Assembly (NCBI RefSeq): GCF_004799755.1
Contig: NZ_SLUB01000002.1
Location: forward strand, 62,001-126,000
Length of the DNA stretch: 64,000 nt
DNA from: Bacillus timonensis
GTDB lineage: Bacteria; Bacillota; Bacilli; Bacillales; Bacillaceae_L
Direction of reading: 5' to 3'
In this document: in pieces, positions 27,338 to 36,709 of the stretch
Position numbering within the stretch: the first letter of the stretch is position 1
Layout of the letters: every line of letters starts with the position of its first letter
Program-made: the position numbers and the translations under genes
Notes under the pieces: model-generated
Seen by the model: only the letters and a program-made list of their open reading frames with translations
Databases searched by the model: none
What the model was told of the DNA's origin: nothing

Positions 27338-27922
27338 ATGGGTAGGCGTCAAGCTGATATTATTAAACATTTGCCAGACAAAGAAATTGTTTTTCACCTT
27401 TATTTAACGCAAGGAATTTTATTAGTTGTGTCCTTATTTCTTGGTTTTTTCTTGTTTGATAATTGGATATCCTTTATTAAGCTTTGGAATTGGAAGGACT
27501 GGAATATTCTTTTCATTGGTTCTGCTTTTGCAATGGTTGTTGTAGTTGTTGATTTTTTACTAATGAAGTGGCTTCCAGAAGCAATGTATGATGATGGTGG
27601 AATTAATGAACGTATTTTCCAAAAAAGAAGTATCCCACATATTTTTATTTTATGTTTATTGATAGCTTTTTCCGAAGAAATTTTATTTAGGGGTGTCATC
27701 CAAACTCATTTTGGCCTACTCATTGCTAGTTTTATTTTTGCAATATTACATGTTCGGTATTTATATAAATGGGTTTTGTTGACATCCGTTGTACTGTTAA
27801 GTTTTTTATTAGGGTATATTTATGAGCTCTATCATAATCTTTGGATTACAGTATATGCTCATTTTTGGATTGATTTTATTTTTGCTGTAAAGATTAGAAA
27901 AGATTATTTACGTAGTCTTTAA
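27338..27922 (+). CDS. ypbD: CPBP-family intramembrane protease YpbD
   Basis: A 194-residue membrane protein with about five or six helices and the Abi/CPBP motifs: SEEILFRGVI (EExxxR), FAILHVRY (FxxxH) and YAHFWIDFIF (HxxxD/N-like). The family contains intramembrane endopeptidases similar to CAAX proteases; the substrate here is unknown. ATG 27338 has GGGTG six bases upstream; the frame opens nine bases earlier with a GTG that overlaps recQ. It is in the ypbB-recQ-ypbD-ypbE operon. Confidence 0.88.
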   Translation: MGRRQADIIKHLPDKEIVFHLYLTQGILLVVSLFLGFFLFDNWISFIKLWNWKDWNILFIGSAFAMVVVVVDFLLMKWLPEAMYDDGGINERIFQKRSIPHIFILCLLIAFSEEILFRGVIQTHFGLLIASFIFAILHVRYLYKWVLLTSVVLLSFLLGYIYELYHNLWITVYAHFWIDFIFAVKIRKDYLRSL

Positions 27923-27939
27923 AATGAGGAGGTATCGTC

Positions 27940-28614
27940 TTGAAGCAGCCTGAAGGGGAAGAAAAATCAATTGATCTAAATAAAAGCACTTCGACATTAC
28001 CCCCTCGAAGTGAATTTCATAAAACGAAGAAAAAGAAAACAAAAGTGAAGATTAAATATCCAATTATTCGTTTGTTGGCTCTTTTGTTTGTGTTACTTCC
28101 TGTTGCAATCCTTAGCTATAAATTTAATTCGATTCCAGACCAACTAGAATCAACACCTGTAAAAAAGAGCATAAATTTCGAAAGCATCAGTTATGAAGAT
28201 GAAGATGGGTATGAGAAAGAACAAGATCCTGAAATAAAAGAGTCAGAAGAAGAAGCTGAAAAGGTTGAACAAAAGGCTACTGCAGAAAAAGAAGAACCAC
28301 ATCAGCCGGAAGTTGAAAAACAAGTGGAGGAGCCAACTACTAATGAAGAGCCAAATCAAAACGTTGTTGAAAACAATTCTCCACCAACAGTTGAAGAAAC
28401 AAAAGTATTACAACCTGTTCAACAACAGGAAAAACCGAAGGACCAATATGATGTGAAGTATCATACAGTTAAAGCGGAAGAAACCCTTTATCGTATTTCC
28501 ATGCATTATTACAATAGCCGTTCTGGCGAAGAATTAATTAAAAGATGGAATAATCTAGACGGTGATACCGTCGTTGAAGGACAGGTTTTACGAATTCCAA
28601 TTAAGCTAAATTAG
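27940..28614 (+). CDS. ypbE: LysM-domain membrane protein YpbE
   Basis: A 224-residue protein with a basic cytoplasmic head, one transmembrane helix (about residues 43-62), a long acidic Glu/Gln/Pro-rich spacer (about 80-165) and a C-terminal LysM domain starting YHTVKAEETLYRIS. It should be a type II membrane protein bound to peptidoglycan on the outside. The start codon is TTG at 27940, seven bases after GAGGAGGT. Last gene of its operon. The low-complexity spacer is encoded by A-rich codons and may vary in length between strains. Confidence 0.87.
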   Translation: MKQPEGEEKSIDLNKSTSTLPPRSEFHKTKKKKTKVKIKYPIIRLLALLFVLLPVAILSYKFNSIPDQLESTPVKKSINFESISYEDEDGYEKEQDPEIKESEEEAEKVEQKATAEKEEPHQPEVEKQVEEPTTNEEPNQNVVENNSPPTVEETKVLQPVQQQEKPKDQYDVKYHTVKAEETLYRISMHYYNSRSGEELIKRWNNLDGDTVVEGQVLRIPIKLN

Positions 28615-28627
28615 TTTTATACCATGA

Positions 28628-28664
28628 AAGTAAATAGCTGAATTTTGTATTCAGCTATTTACTT
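28628..28664. terminator. Bidirectional terminator between ypbE and cotJC
   Basis: AAGTAAATAGCTGAA (28628-28642) and TTCAGCTATTTACTT (28650-28664) form a perfect 15-bp stem between the two converging genes. Confidence 0.85.
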
Positions 28665-28667
28665 CAT

Positions 28668-29237
28668 TTAAAAGAATTTCTTTTTATCACGTTCTTCTTT
28701 AAGTATTTCTACCGCTTCTTGGAAGCGTTGTGAGTGAATAATTTCTCGCTCACGTAAGAATCGCAAGCTGTCATTCAAATCTGGATCATCACTCATATTA
28801 ATGATCCATTGATAAGTAGCTCTTGCTTTCTCTTCTGCTGCGATATCTTCATATAAATCAGCAATCGGGTCACCTTTTGCCTGGATATACGTAGCGGTAA
28901 ATGGAACACCACCAGCATTTTCATAAAATAATGCAGAATCATGATTCACATAGTGAGGGGCTAAACCAGCGGCTTTTAATTGATCAGGGGTAGCGTCTTT
29001 TGTAAGTTTATATACCATTGTCGCAATCATTTCTAAATGAGCAAATTCTTCTGTGCCTATATCATTTAACAATCCAATAACTTTTCCAGGTATGGTGTAA
29101 CGCTGATTTAAATAACGTAATGCAGCGGCTAATTCACCATCAGCGCCACCATATTGTTCGATCAGAAACTTCGCTAACATGGGATTACACGTACTCACTT
29201 TGACTGGATATTGCAGCTTCTTTTCATAAATCCACAT
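28668..29237 (-). CDS. cotJC: Spore coat protein CotJC (manganese catalase family)
   Basis: A 189-residue protein with the four-helix fold of manganese catalases: FLIEQYGGADGELAAALRYL, GTEEFAHLEMIATM (metal Glu and His) and AAEEKARATYQWIIN with EREIIHSQRF near the end. CotJC is incorporated in the spore coat together with CotJA and CotJB. The metal-binding Glu/His residues are kept, so catalase activity is plausible. It is the last gene of cotJABC. Confidence 0.94.
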   Translation of the reverse strand: MWIYEKKLQYPVKVSTCNPMLAKFLIEQYGGADGELAAALRYLNQRYTIPGKVIGLLNDIGTEEFAHLEMIATMVYKLTKDATPDQLKAAGLAPHYVNHDSALFYENAGGVPFTATYIQAKGDPIADLYEDIAAEEKARATYQWIINMSDDPDLNDSLRFLREREIIHSQRFQEAVEILKEERDKKKFF

Positions 29238-29278
29238 TAATGTTTATTCCTCCCCCTGTAAGATCACACATTTTTTTA

Positions 29279-29548
29279 TTAAACCTGCCACGGCCAAGGC
29301 TCGTCATTCCAATTCCAAGGGTAGCTGGAATAGCTATACCGACCATATTGAGTTAAAGGTCCAAATCTTTCTTCATACTGTTTCGCGATTTTTCTTCGTT
29401 GCTGGGAAACCGTATTGAATTGTTGGATCGCCTCATAATCACCTGGGTGGGTATCAAGATACAAAGTGAGTTCCACAAGGACAAAATCCAAAGCTTGTAA
29501 ATCCTCTAGTAACGCATAATATTCTGGGGGCATCTGTTTCGGATTCAT
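29279..29548 (-). CDS. cotJB: Spore coat protein CotJB
   Basis: An 89-residue coat protein; the family block YYALLEDLQALDFVLVELTL (about residues 10-29) and YLDTHPGD are visible, and the tail is rich in Tyr, Trp and Pro. It has GGGAGGT before the ATG and overlaps the cotJA stop by four bases. It is required with CotJA and CotJC for coat incorporation in B. subtilis. Confidence 0.93.
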   Translation of the reverse strand: MNPKQMPPEYYALLEDLQALDFVLVELTLYLDTHPGDYEAIQQFNTVSQQRRKIAKQYEERFGPLTQYGRYSYSSYPWNWNDEPWPWQV

Positions 29549-29775
29549 TGGCTCTCTACCTCCCGTTTTGGTTCATATGGACCATAATACGGATCGTAAA
29601 AGAGTTTCCAAAGTGTCCCTGTGTATAATGCTTCTTTTGGTGAGAATTGAGGTAGATTTGCAGGTTGAAAAGGTATATAAAGATTAGGTGGGGTAACGTA
29701 TGTTTTAGGTGTAATCGGTTTACATGGGTCAAACGGGCTTACATAGGGGTAATAGGCCTTCCTTGTTGTAAACAT
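29545..29775 (-). CDS. cotJA: Spore coat-associated protein CotJA
   Basis: A 76-residue protein rich in Pro and Tyr (YYPYVSPFDPCKPITPKTYV at the start, ending LFYDPYYGPYEPKRE), as in the CotJA family. It is the first gene of the operon, with AAGGAGGT upstream. No signal peptide. Assigned from composition, size and gene order with cotJB and cotJC. Confidence 0.92.
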   Translation of the reverse strand: MFTTRKAYYPYVSPFDPCKPITPKTYVTPPNLYIPFQPANLPQFSPKEALYTGTLWKLFYDPYYGPYEPKREVESQ

Positions 29776-29818
29776 GAAGCAACCTCCTTGAAGTCAAAAT
29801 ATAAAACGATGTCATTCT

Positions 29819-29847
29819 ACTGTATGGTTTATAGAGTGAAAAAATGA
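29819..29847 (-). promoter_or_regulatory. Candidate sigma-E promoter of cotJABC
   Basis: On the minus strand CATACAGT (plus-strand 29819-29826) resembles the sigma-E -10, and TCATTTT (29841-29847) lies 14 bases upstream in the -35 position. cotJ is a sigma-E operon in B. subtilis. The -35 deviates from consensus. Confidence 0.5.
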
Positions 29848-29999
29848 CTAGGAACCCGATTTTTCTGAGGGCTGAAAATATTCTTTTTTTAAATGGATGG
29901 ACAGAATGGTTTAAGGTTAGCCTTTTCCATAATTTATGGTATCATATCCTTATATTACAAAGAAAAAGATGCAGGATCTAGATAGATAGGGCGTGAACC

Positions 30000-30773
30000 A
30001 TGCTATATTTTTTGGGGATTATAATTGTAGGAATATTGCTCCTTCTATACATGTGGCAGGAAGCAAGACTTGATCGTGTTGTAACGAAAACATTAACATT
30101 TTCGGATTTTCCCAAAAGCTTTAAAAAATTGACCATTTTCTTCATTTCAGATATTCATAGAAGAGAGGTATCTGAGAAAATAATTGATGAAGTAAAAGGA
30201 AAAGCGGACATTGTGATAATTGGAGGGGATCTAACAGAAAAGGGTGTACCCTTTGAACGTGTCAAGAAAAACCTTCAATTAATTCATACAGTGGGACCAA
30301 CTTATTTTGTATGGGGCAATAATGATTATGAAGTGGATTATCATGAACTTGATTCATTGCTATTAAGTATGGGTATTAAAATTTTAGATAACACCGCGCT
30401 GTTTTTTGAAACAGGGGAAGGTGAGAAGCTTGCTCTTCTTGGAATTGATGATATCAAGCAAGGGAGAAGTAGATTGGATCTTGCTCTTTTAGATGCGGGG
30501 AATGAGGCAAGTTTTAAAATATTAGTCAGTCATAATCCAGAAATAAAAAATGAACTCAAACGAGAGAACAAGATTAATCTCTTATTATCTGGTCATACAC
30601 ATGGTGGACAAATTCGATTTTGGAAATTTGGGCTCTATCCTAAAGGCGGTGTCGAATATAAAAACGGAATGACCATTTTTATCAGTAATGGATATGGTAC
30701 ATCTGGCATACCGTTAAGGTTTGGTGCACCACCTGAAACACATTTGATTACTCTTCAATCATCGGATAGCTAA
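30000..30773 (+). CDS. ypbG: Membrane-anchored metallophosphoesterase YpbG
   Basis: A 257-residue protein with an N-terminal membrane helix (about 2-18) and a complete calcineurin-like metallophosphoesterase domain: FISDIHRR, IGGDLTEKG, WGNNDYE, VSHNP and SGHTHGGQIRF. It probably hydrolyses a phosphoester at the membrane face, for example in lipid or wall metabolism; the substrate is not known. It stands alone between cotJ (divergent) and ypbH. Confidence 0.92.
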   Translation: MLYFLGIIIVGILLLLYMWQEARLDRVVTKTLTFSDFPKSFKKLTIFFISDIHRREVSEKIIDEVKGKADIVIIGGDLTEKGVPFERVKKNLQLIHTVGPTYFVWGNNDYEVDYHELDSLLLSMGIKILDNTALFFETGEGEKLALLGIDDIKQGRSRLDLALLDAGNEASFKILVSHNPEIKNELKRENKINLLLSGHTHGGQIRFWKFGLYPKGGVEYKNGMTIFISNGYGTSGIPLRFGAPPETHLITLQSSDS

Positions 30774-30883
30774 TACATTGCAAAAAATGTCCCAACAACG
30801 CTAAAACCAAGAACATAATTCATATTCCTTCATAAAATAATGTAACGGTTGTACGTAGGTGTGATGGTGAGGGAGGGTTTTTA

Positions 30884-31474
30884 ATGCGTCTTGAACGCTT
30901 AACTTATAATAAAATCAAGATTTTTCTTACATTCGATGATCTGGTTGATCGTGGCCTCACTAAAGACGATCTTTTGTCGGATTCGCTTAAGGTCCACCAA
31001 TTATTTCGTGATATGATCGAAGAAGCAAGTGTCGAATTAGGCTTTGAAGCAGATGGTCCCATCGCTGTAGAAGTTTACTCTTTACAAGCACAAGGAATGG
31101 TGATCATTGTAACGAATTCAGTAGGTGACCTTGAAGATGAAGAATTTATGGATGAAGATTATATTGAAATGCAGGTTACTCTTGATGAAAGTAAAGATAT
31201 ATTTTATGAGTTTCATACGTTTGAAGATGTCATTCAACTTTCAACCAGATTAAATAGTTTATCAATAGATGGTGGAAGATTATATTCATATGAAAACTAT
31301 TTTTATTTATTACTTGAAGATCATGTTTCTTTACAAACAGAAAACATCATTGCCATTTTAGCCGAATTTGGAAATCCTGCGACATTAACAAAATATAGGG
31401 TTCATGAGTATGGCAAAATCCTTTTTAATGAAAATGCAATGAAAGATATTTACAATTATTTTATAAAAAAATAG
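30884..31474 (+). CDS. mecB: Adaptor protein MecB (YpbH), MecA paralogue
   Basis: A 196-residue adaptor for the ClpC protease. The start MRLERLTYNKIKIFLTFDDL and the SDSLKVHQLFRDMIEEAS block are typical for the MecA/YpbH family. The MecA N-terminal domain recognises substrates (in B. subtilis MecA, ComK) and the C-terminal domain (about 110-196) binds and oligomerises ClpC. Its position before gudB identifies it as the YpbH paralogue rather than MecA. GGGAGGG lies upstream of the ATG; a terminator follows. Confidence 0.92.
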   Translation: MRLERLTYNKIKIFLTFDDLVDRGLTKDDLLSDSLKVHQLFRDMIEEASVELGFEADGPIAVEVYSLQAQGMVIIVTNSVGDLEDEEFMDEDYIEMQVTLDESKDIFYEFHTFEDVIQLSTRLNSLSIDGGRLYSYENYFYLLLEDHVSLQTENIIAILAEFGNPATLTKYRVHEYGKILFNENAMKDIYNYFIKK

Positions 31475-31479
31475 GAAAG

Positions 31480-31505
31480 CCTCTAATGATCATTAGGGGT
31501 TTTTC
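31480..31505 (+). terminator. Terminator of mecB
   Basis: CCTCTAATG (31480-31488) pairs with CATTAGGGG (31491-31499, one wobble), followed by TTTTT. Confidence 0.75.
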
Positions 31506-31587
31506 TCTACGTTGATAGATTTGTATATCATGATTTTAACAGCATTTTTATTTTAATAAATTAAATGAAGATTCTTCATTTTTCATC

Positions 31588-31615
31588 TTGCATAAACATA
31601 TGGAAGGTGTATACT
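31588..31615 (+). promoter_or_regulatory. Candidate sigma-A promoter of gudB
   Basis: TTGCAT (31588-31593) and TATACT (31610-31615) are 16 bases apart. The leader to gudB is about 190 bases and contains a GATAGG/CCTATC hairpin (near 31624-31646). I see no known riboswitch in it. Confidence 0.55.
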
Positions 31616-31809
31616 AGTGACTGGATAGGTGGACAATAATCCTATCTGGAAAATAGATGTTATTTTTCTGTCTTTGTTTTATGCAAATGTGAAATCATAT
31701 TTTAATAACTGAAAAAACGAAAAAACCGAAAAACTCGGCATTTCCAGCTTCTTGTTTACACCTTTAAGGAAGAGGAATCGAACTGTGAAAAATCTTGGGA
31801 GGTTTACAA

Positions 31810-33093
31810 ATGGTAGCCGAAAACAATAAGGACATTTCAAAACAACATAACGAAGAGAAAATGGATGTCCTCAAATCTACACAAACAGTCATACATAAAG
31901 CATTAGAAAAATTAGGGTACCCTGAGGAAGTATACGAGCTATTAAAAGAGCCAATCCGAATGATGACCGTAAAAATTCCGGTAAGAATGGATGATGGTTC
32001 TGTAAAAATCTTTACAGGCTATCGGGCACAGCATAACGATGCGGTAGGTCCAACAAAAGGTGGAATTCGCTTTCACCCAAATGTAACTGAAAAGGAAGTT
32101 AAAGCGCTTTCGATTTGGATGAGTTTGAAATGCGGTATCGTCGATTTACCATATGGTGGAGGAAAAGGCGGAATCATTTGTGACCCTCGAGATATGTCAT
32201 TCCGTGAACTTGAGCGACTTAGTCGTGGCTATGTTCGTGCAATTAGTCAGATCGTAGGTCCTACAAAAGATATCCCGGCACCAGATGTATTTACAAATTC
32301 TCAAATTATGGCATGGATGATGGATGAGTATAGTCGAATTGACGAATTTAACTCGCCTGGATTTATCACTGGAAAACCACTTGTATTAGGAGGTTCCCAT
32401 GGCCGTGAGTCTGCAACTGCGAAAGGCGTAACTCTTTGTATTCGCGAAGCGGCGAAGAAACGTGGTATTAATCTAGAAGGTGCTCGTGTAGTCGTACAAG
32501 GCTTTGGTAATGCTGGTAGCTTTTTATCGAAATTCATGCATGATGCAGGTGCTAAAGTAATCGGTATCTCTGATGCATACGGCGGCCTATATGACCCAAA
32601 TGGGTTGGATATTGATTACTTATTAGATCGTCGTGATAGCTTTGGAACAGTAACAAAGTTATTTAACGATACTATAACAAACAAGGAGTTACTGGAGCTT
32701 GATTGTGATATTCTTGTTCCTGCAGCTATTGAAAACCAAATTACCGAAGAAAACGCCCATAATATTCGTGCTAGTATTGTTGTGGAAGCGGCAAACGGTC
32801 CTACAACACTTGAAGCAACGCAAATTTTAACTGAAAGAGGAATTCTGCTTGTACCTGACGTTTTAGCAAGTGCAGGTGGTGTGACTGTGTCCTATTTCGA
32901 ATGGGTTCAAAATAACCAAGGCTATTATTGGTCTGAAGAAGAAGTAGAAGAAAAGCTTGAAAAAGTGATGGTCAAATCATTTGAAAATATTTATTCAACA
33001 GCCCAAAATAGACGTGTTGACATGAGACTAGCAGCATACATGGTTGGTGTAAGAAAAATGGCAGAAGCATCTCGTTTTAGAGGTTGGATTTAG
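31810..33093 (+). CDS. gudB: NAD-dependent glutamate dehydrogenase GudB
   Basis: A 427-residue hexameric enzyme that deaminates glutamate to 2-oxoglutarate and so links amino acid use to the TCA cycle. Catalytic region PYGGGKGGI with the active Lys, [12 protein letters not shown], the dinucleotide-binding QGFGNAGS and [13 protein letters not shown]. In B. subtilis 168 the homologue is inactivated by a 9-bp duplication after EKEVKAL; here that segment ([19 protein letters not shown]) is single, so the enzyme should be active. ATG 31810 has GGGAGG seven bases upstream. Confidence 0.95.
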   Translation: MVAENNKDISKQHNEEKMDVLKSTQTVIHKALEKLGYPEEVYELLKEPIRMMTVKIPVRMDDGSVKIFTGYRAQHNDAVGPTKGGIRFHPNVTEKEVKALSIWMSLKCGIVDLPYGGGKGGIICDPRDMSFRELERLSRGYVRAISQIVGPTKDIPAPDVFTNSQIMAWMMDEYSRIDEFNSPGFITGKPLVLGGSHGRESATAKGVTLCIREAAKKRGINLEGARVVVQGFGNAGSFLSKFMHDAGAKVIGISDAYGGLYDPNGLDIDYLLDRRDSFGTVTKLFNDTITNKELLELDCDILVPAAIENQITEENAHNIRASIVVEAANGPTTLEATQILTERGILLVPDVLASAGGVTVSYFEWVQNNQGYYWSEEEVEEKLEKVMVKSFENIYSTAQNRRVDMRLAAYMVGVRKMAEASRFRGWI

Positions 33094-33127
33094 TTCTTAA
33101 GAAACATTTCATTTGCAAGAATAACGG

Positions 33128-33165
33128 AAATCTCCTATCATTTTTATGGTAGGGGATTTTTTATA
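33128..33165 (+). terminator. Terminator of gudB
   Basis: AAATCTCCTATCAT (33128-33141) pairs with ATGGTAGGGGATTT (33146-33159, with wobbles), followed by a T-run. Confidence 0.85.
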
Positions 33166-33289
33166 TTGGGGTACACCTCGTAGTCTTGAATTATTTAACA
33201 ATATCTCTTATATCAAATAAGGAAAAGATAAATCAAAAAACGTCTAATCTAATAACGAAGGCGTATTGAATAAAGTAGGAGTGACAAAC

Positions 33290-34255
33290 ATGCAATTGGA
33301 AGATGTCGTTATTATTGGGGGAGGACCTTGCGGCTTAGCAGCAGCTATTGCACTGCAAAATGTCGGAATCAAACCATTGGTAATTGAAAAAGGAAATATT
33401 GTAAATGCCATTTACCATTACCCAACCCACCAAACATTTTTTAGTACAAGCGAAAAATTAGAGATCGGAAATGTTCCATTTATTATAGAGGGGAGAAAGC
33501 CAAAAAGAAACCAGGCTTTGGCTTATTATCGGGAAGTAGCAAAACGTGAAAAAATTAGAGTGCATGCATTTGAAAAAGTAACGGGTGTCACAAAACTTGA
33601 AAAAAATCATTTTAAAATTACAAGCTCTAAAGGTGAGTATCAATCAAAGTATGTGATTGTTGCGACTGGCTACTATGACAATCCTAACTATATGAATGTA
33701 CCAGGTGAAGAACTTTCGAAAGTTTTTCATTATTTTAAAGAACCACATCCATATTTCGATAAAGACGTTGTTGTAATTGGCGGGAAAAACTCAAGTATTG
33801 ATGCTGCTTTAGAGTTGGTAAATGCTGACGCAAGAGTCACTGTTTTATACCGTGGAACTGAGTACTCCTCAAGCATTAAGCCATGGATCTTACCTGAGTT
33901 TGAATCTTTGGTTCGTAATGGGATTATCACAATGGAATTCAATGCCAATGTGATTGAGATAACAGAAGATGAAGTGATCTATAAGGTTGGGGAAGAAAAA
34001 AAGAAGATTAAAAATGATTACGTATTTGCCATGACGGGCTATCATCCAGATCATAGCTTTTTAAAAAAAATGAATGTTCAAATTGAGAAAGATACAGGAA
34101 GACCTTTGTTTAATCCTGACACAATGGAAACAAATGTGGAGGGGATTTTTATCTCGGGCGTCATTGCAGCAGGGAATAATGCAAATGAGATTTTTATTGA
34201 AAACGGGCGTTTTCACGGGGACTTAATTGCAAAAGCAATCATAGATGGAAAATAG
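33290..34255 (+). CDS. ypdA: Bacillithiol disulfide reductase YpdA
   Basis: A 321-residue FAD/NADPH oxidoreductase that reduces oxidised bacillithiol in Firmicutes. It has the FAD-binding VIIGGGPCGLAAAIAL with the cysteine proposed to be catalytic in this family (GGGPCG, about residues 11-16), a second nucleotide-binding VVIGGKNSSIDAALEL (about 160), and the closing FISGVIAAGNNANEIFIENG. There is no classical CxxC redox motif, as expected for YpdA. ATG 33290 follows AGGAGTGA; an upstream TTG (33266) is unlikely. Monocistronic, with its own terminator. Confidence 0.93.
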   Translation: MQLEDVVIIGGGPCGLAAAIALQNVGIKPLVIEKGNIVNAIYHYPTHQTFFSTSEKLEIGNVPFIIEGRKPKRNQALAYYREVAKREKIRVHAFEKVTGVTKLEKNHFKITSSKGEYQSKYVIVATGYYDNPNYMNVPGEELSKVFHYFKEPHPYFDKDVVVIGGKNSSIDAALELVNADARVTVLYRGTEYSSSIKPWILPEFESLVRNGIITMEFNANVIEITEDEVIYKVGEEKKKIKNDYVFAMTGYHPDHSFLKKMNVQIEKDTGRPLFNPDTMETNVEGIFISGVIAAGNNANEIFIENGRFHGDLIAKAIIDGK

Positions 34256-34319
34256 GGCGAGCCTAAGTCTAAATGGTTCCGATTCAGGGTGCATAACAGA
34301 AAATCACAATAACGTTTTT

Positions 34320-34356
34320 AGCGTGAATTCACACACGAATTCACGCTTTAATTTTC
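34320..34356 (+). terminator. Terminator of ypdA
   Basis: AGCGTGAATTC (34320-34330) and GAATTCACGCT (34337-34347) form a perfect 11-bp stem with an ACACAC loop, followed by TTAATTTTCTT. Confidence 0.8.
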
Positions 34357-34562
34357 TTGTTATAGTAACGTTTAATGCAGTTTTTATAAAAAAATAATTA
34401 AAACTCACATCAGTTATTTGGGAGTGTGACAATACTAATTGTACAGTTAGAATGTGCTTGTGAAAAAGGGTGCGATATTGTCGGTGAAATGCTTTTCGGT
34501 CCAAAGTTGAAGATGCAACAGTGTGTTTGCTGAGTTATTTAAATTCTAATATTAAGGAGTTA

Positions 34563-34822
34563 CTCGACTTCGGACACAACCGAGAAGTTTTGGCTTTCCC
34601 TTGTCAGAAGATGCCTCGACTTCGGACACAACCGAGATGTTTTGGCTTTCCTTTGTCAGAAGATGCCTCGACTTCGGACACAACCGCTATGATTTGGCTT
34701 TCCCTTGTCAGAAGATGCCTCGACTTCGGACACAACCGAGATGTTTTGGTTTTCCTTTGTCAGAAGATGACTCGACTTCAGACACAACCGCGATGTTTCG
34801 GCTTTTCTATGTCAGAATATTT
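34563..34822. repeat. Tandem array of five 52-bp units
   Basis: Five consecutive units begin at 34563, 34615, 34667, 34719 and 34771 (each opens CTCGACTTC). Units differ at a few positions and the last is most diverged. Each junction holds an imperfect palindrome, TGTCAGAAG...CTTCGGACA (34602-34628, 34654-34680, 34706-34732, 34758-34784). Because 52 is not a multiple of three, the frames shift from unit to unit and the open frames across it are by-products. It fills most of the 700-bp gene-free gap between ypdA and ansA; the remainder shows only the ypdA terminator. Confidence 0.92.
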
Positions 34823-34962
34823 ACTGACTTTATTTCTCTAAAGCGTTTGACTTTGATTTTTACTGTGATTAGACCTTAGAAATCCTACGAGTTTTAATAT
34901 GGTGATTGGTCTATTTGCACCTCAAAACGACACCCGTTAACCCTAAAGAAGAACCCTATCTT

Positions 34963-35934
34963 TTATTTATAAAACATCTCTTGTAATTCATCATGATCAA
35001 TTGTGATTTCTAATGTGACCAATAGCTTAAGTCTTGCTTTTTGTCCATTAAGACCATTAGAAAAAATAACCCCAAGATCTTTTAGTCGGCGTCCACCGCC
35101 TTCGTAATTATATACATCTTGCACATATCCGTTAAAACAACGGGAAACTAATACAACAGGAATACCACTATCCATGAGTTCCCTGAGTTCGGGTACCATT
35201 TTTGGTGGCAGATTGCCTTGGCCAAGTGCTTCGATTACTAATCCATTCGGTTGTATGGTCCGAATTGCTCGAAGAACCTGGTCGTCCATCCCTGCATAAG
35301 CCTTGAGGAGGACAACATTTTTTGTTATTTCTTCTATGTCATATGTTTCCCTAATAGTAGGCATATGGTGGAAGGTGATTTCTCGTTTGCTTACAATTCC
35401 TAATGGACCATATTGCGGACTCTGGAAGGTCGCAATATTACTAGTGTGGGTTTTTGTTACGTTTTTAGCTGTATGAATTTCATCATTTAAAACAACTAAA
35501 ACTCCCATTCCAACGGCACTGTCGGACGTTGCAACACGAACAGCGGAAATTAAATTATATGGACCGTCTGCACCAAGCTCATTGCTCGACCTCATCGCTC
35601 CTGTCACAACAATTGGAATATCGGATTGAACGGTAATGTCTAAAAAATATGCCGTTTCTTCAAGTGTGTCCGTTCCATGGGTAATGACCACACCTTCAAT
35701 TTCATCTTCTACAATACTTTTTTCAATTTGTTTCTTTAGTAATAGCATTTCTTTTTCCGTGATATGTGGTGATGGCAATTGAAATAATTCTTCAACTTTA
35801 ACATCCGCAATTGTGCTTAATGCATCAGTGTGAAGTAAAAGTGGATTTTGCTGATTTTGTTGGACAGCTCCTGTTTCTTTGTCCTCCATCATTGCGATCG
35901 TTCCGCCTGTATGTATAATGAGTATTTTTTTCAT
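34963..35934 (-). CDS. ansA: L-asparaginase (type I)
   Basis: A 323-residue cytoplasmic asparaginase that releases ammonia from asparagine. Both catalytic threonine motifs are present: IHTGGTIAMM at the N-terminus and VITHGTDTLEETA (about residues 83-95), with GAMRSSNELGADGP following. There is no signal peptide, which fits type I. It is alone on the minus strand; no aspartase gene is adjacent. It lies next to gudB, another nitrogen-catabolic gene. Confidence 0.94.
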   Translation of the reverse strand: MKKILIIHTGGTIAMMEDKETGAVQQNQQNPLLLHTDALSTIADVKVEELFQLPSPHITEKEMLLLKKQIEKSIVEDEIEGVVITHGTDTLEETAYFLDITVQSDIPIVVTGAMRSSNELGADGPYNLISAVRVATSDSAVGMGVLVVLNDEIHTAKNVTKTHTSNIATFQSPQYGPLGIVSKREITFHHMPTIRETYDIEEITKNVVLLKAYAGMDDQVLRAIRTIQPNGLVIEALGQGNLPPKMVPELRELMDSGIPVVLVSRCFNGYVQDVYNYEGGGRRLKDLGVIFSNGLNGQKARLKLLVTLEITIDHDELQEMFYK

Positions 35935-36073
35935 TAGACTCGCCTCATTTCAAAATAGAAAAATGTTCCATATAAGGATAGTTCATATTTTCATTTACCA
36001 CATTACATGTTACGATAAAAGTGTTTGTTACTCAACTTTAAACTAATTTACATTCGGGAGAAGAGGTTTCATT

Positions 36074-36709
36074 ATGGTGGCGGTTATAACCGCAGGACTA
36101 GCACCTGGACTTGCATTATTAAGTTATTTCTATTTGAAAGATAAATATGATGGAGAACCAGTTGCAATGGTTTTTCGAATATTCATTTTTGGTGCTCTCT
36201 TGGTGTTTCCAATTATGTTTATTCAATATGTGTTGGGGGTTGAAAAGGTATTTACGCATCATCTTTTGCAAGCCTTTTTATCTGTTGGTTTATTAGAGGA
36301 ATTTTTTAAATGGTTTATCCTTTTTTATACCGTTTACCAACATACCGAATTTGATGAACAATATGATGGAATCGTATATGGCGCATCTTTGTCGCTTGGC
36401 TTTGCAACGCTAGAAAACATTCTCTATTTATTTGCAAATGGGCTCCAATTTGCGGTTGGCAGAGCTCTTTTACCGGTATCAAGTCACGCGCTATTTGGTG
36501 TCATTATGGGATTTTATCTGGGTAAAGCAAAGTTTTCACCTAATGAAAAGAAAAAATGGATTTTTATCTCCTTCTTATTCCCGTTTTTACTACATGGTTT
36601 TTATGATTACATCCTCCTTTCAATGAAGAAATGGATCTATATTATGGTTCCATTCATGTTGTTTTTATGGTGGTTTGGATTACATAAAGTAAAAATTGCA
36701 AAACCTTAA
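36074..36709 (+). CDS. prsW: PrsW-type glutamic intramembrane protease
   Basis: A 211-residue membrane protein with about seven or eight helices. The PrsW signatures are GLLEEFFKW (catalytic Glu pair, about residues 74-82), [17 protein letters not shown] (E near 117) and [11 protein letters not shown] plus LLHGFYDY (His residues). In B. subtilis PrsW makes the first cut in the anti-sigma factor RsiW; rsiW is not in this window. GGGAGAAGAGG lies upstream. The gene is followed by sleB-ypeB in the conserved order. Confidence 0.92.
   Translation: MVAVITAGLAPGLALLSYFYLKDKYDGEPVAMVFRIFIFGALLVFPIMFIQYVLGVEKVFTHHLLQAFLSVGLLEEFFKWFILFYTVYQHTEFDEQYDGIVYGASLSLGFATLENILYLFANGLQFAVGRALLPVSSHALFGVIMGFYLGKAKFSPNEKKKWIFISFLFPFLLHGFYDYILLSMKKWIYIMVPFMLFLWWFGLHKVKIAKP

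Noticed and set aside
31621-31809. Riboswitch or T-box in the gudB leader
   Set aside because: Only a short GATAGG/CCTATC hairpin is seen; there is no T-box sequence, aptamer core or terminator.
34563-34822. CRISPR array
   Set aside because: The units are directly adjacent with a 52-bp period and no unique spacers, and there are no cas genes nearby.
34521-34879. Cys- and Arg-rich open frames of about 100 residues in two reading frames
   Set aside because: They are translations of the 52-bp tandem repeat; the frame shifts with each unit and there is no ribosome-binding site.
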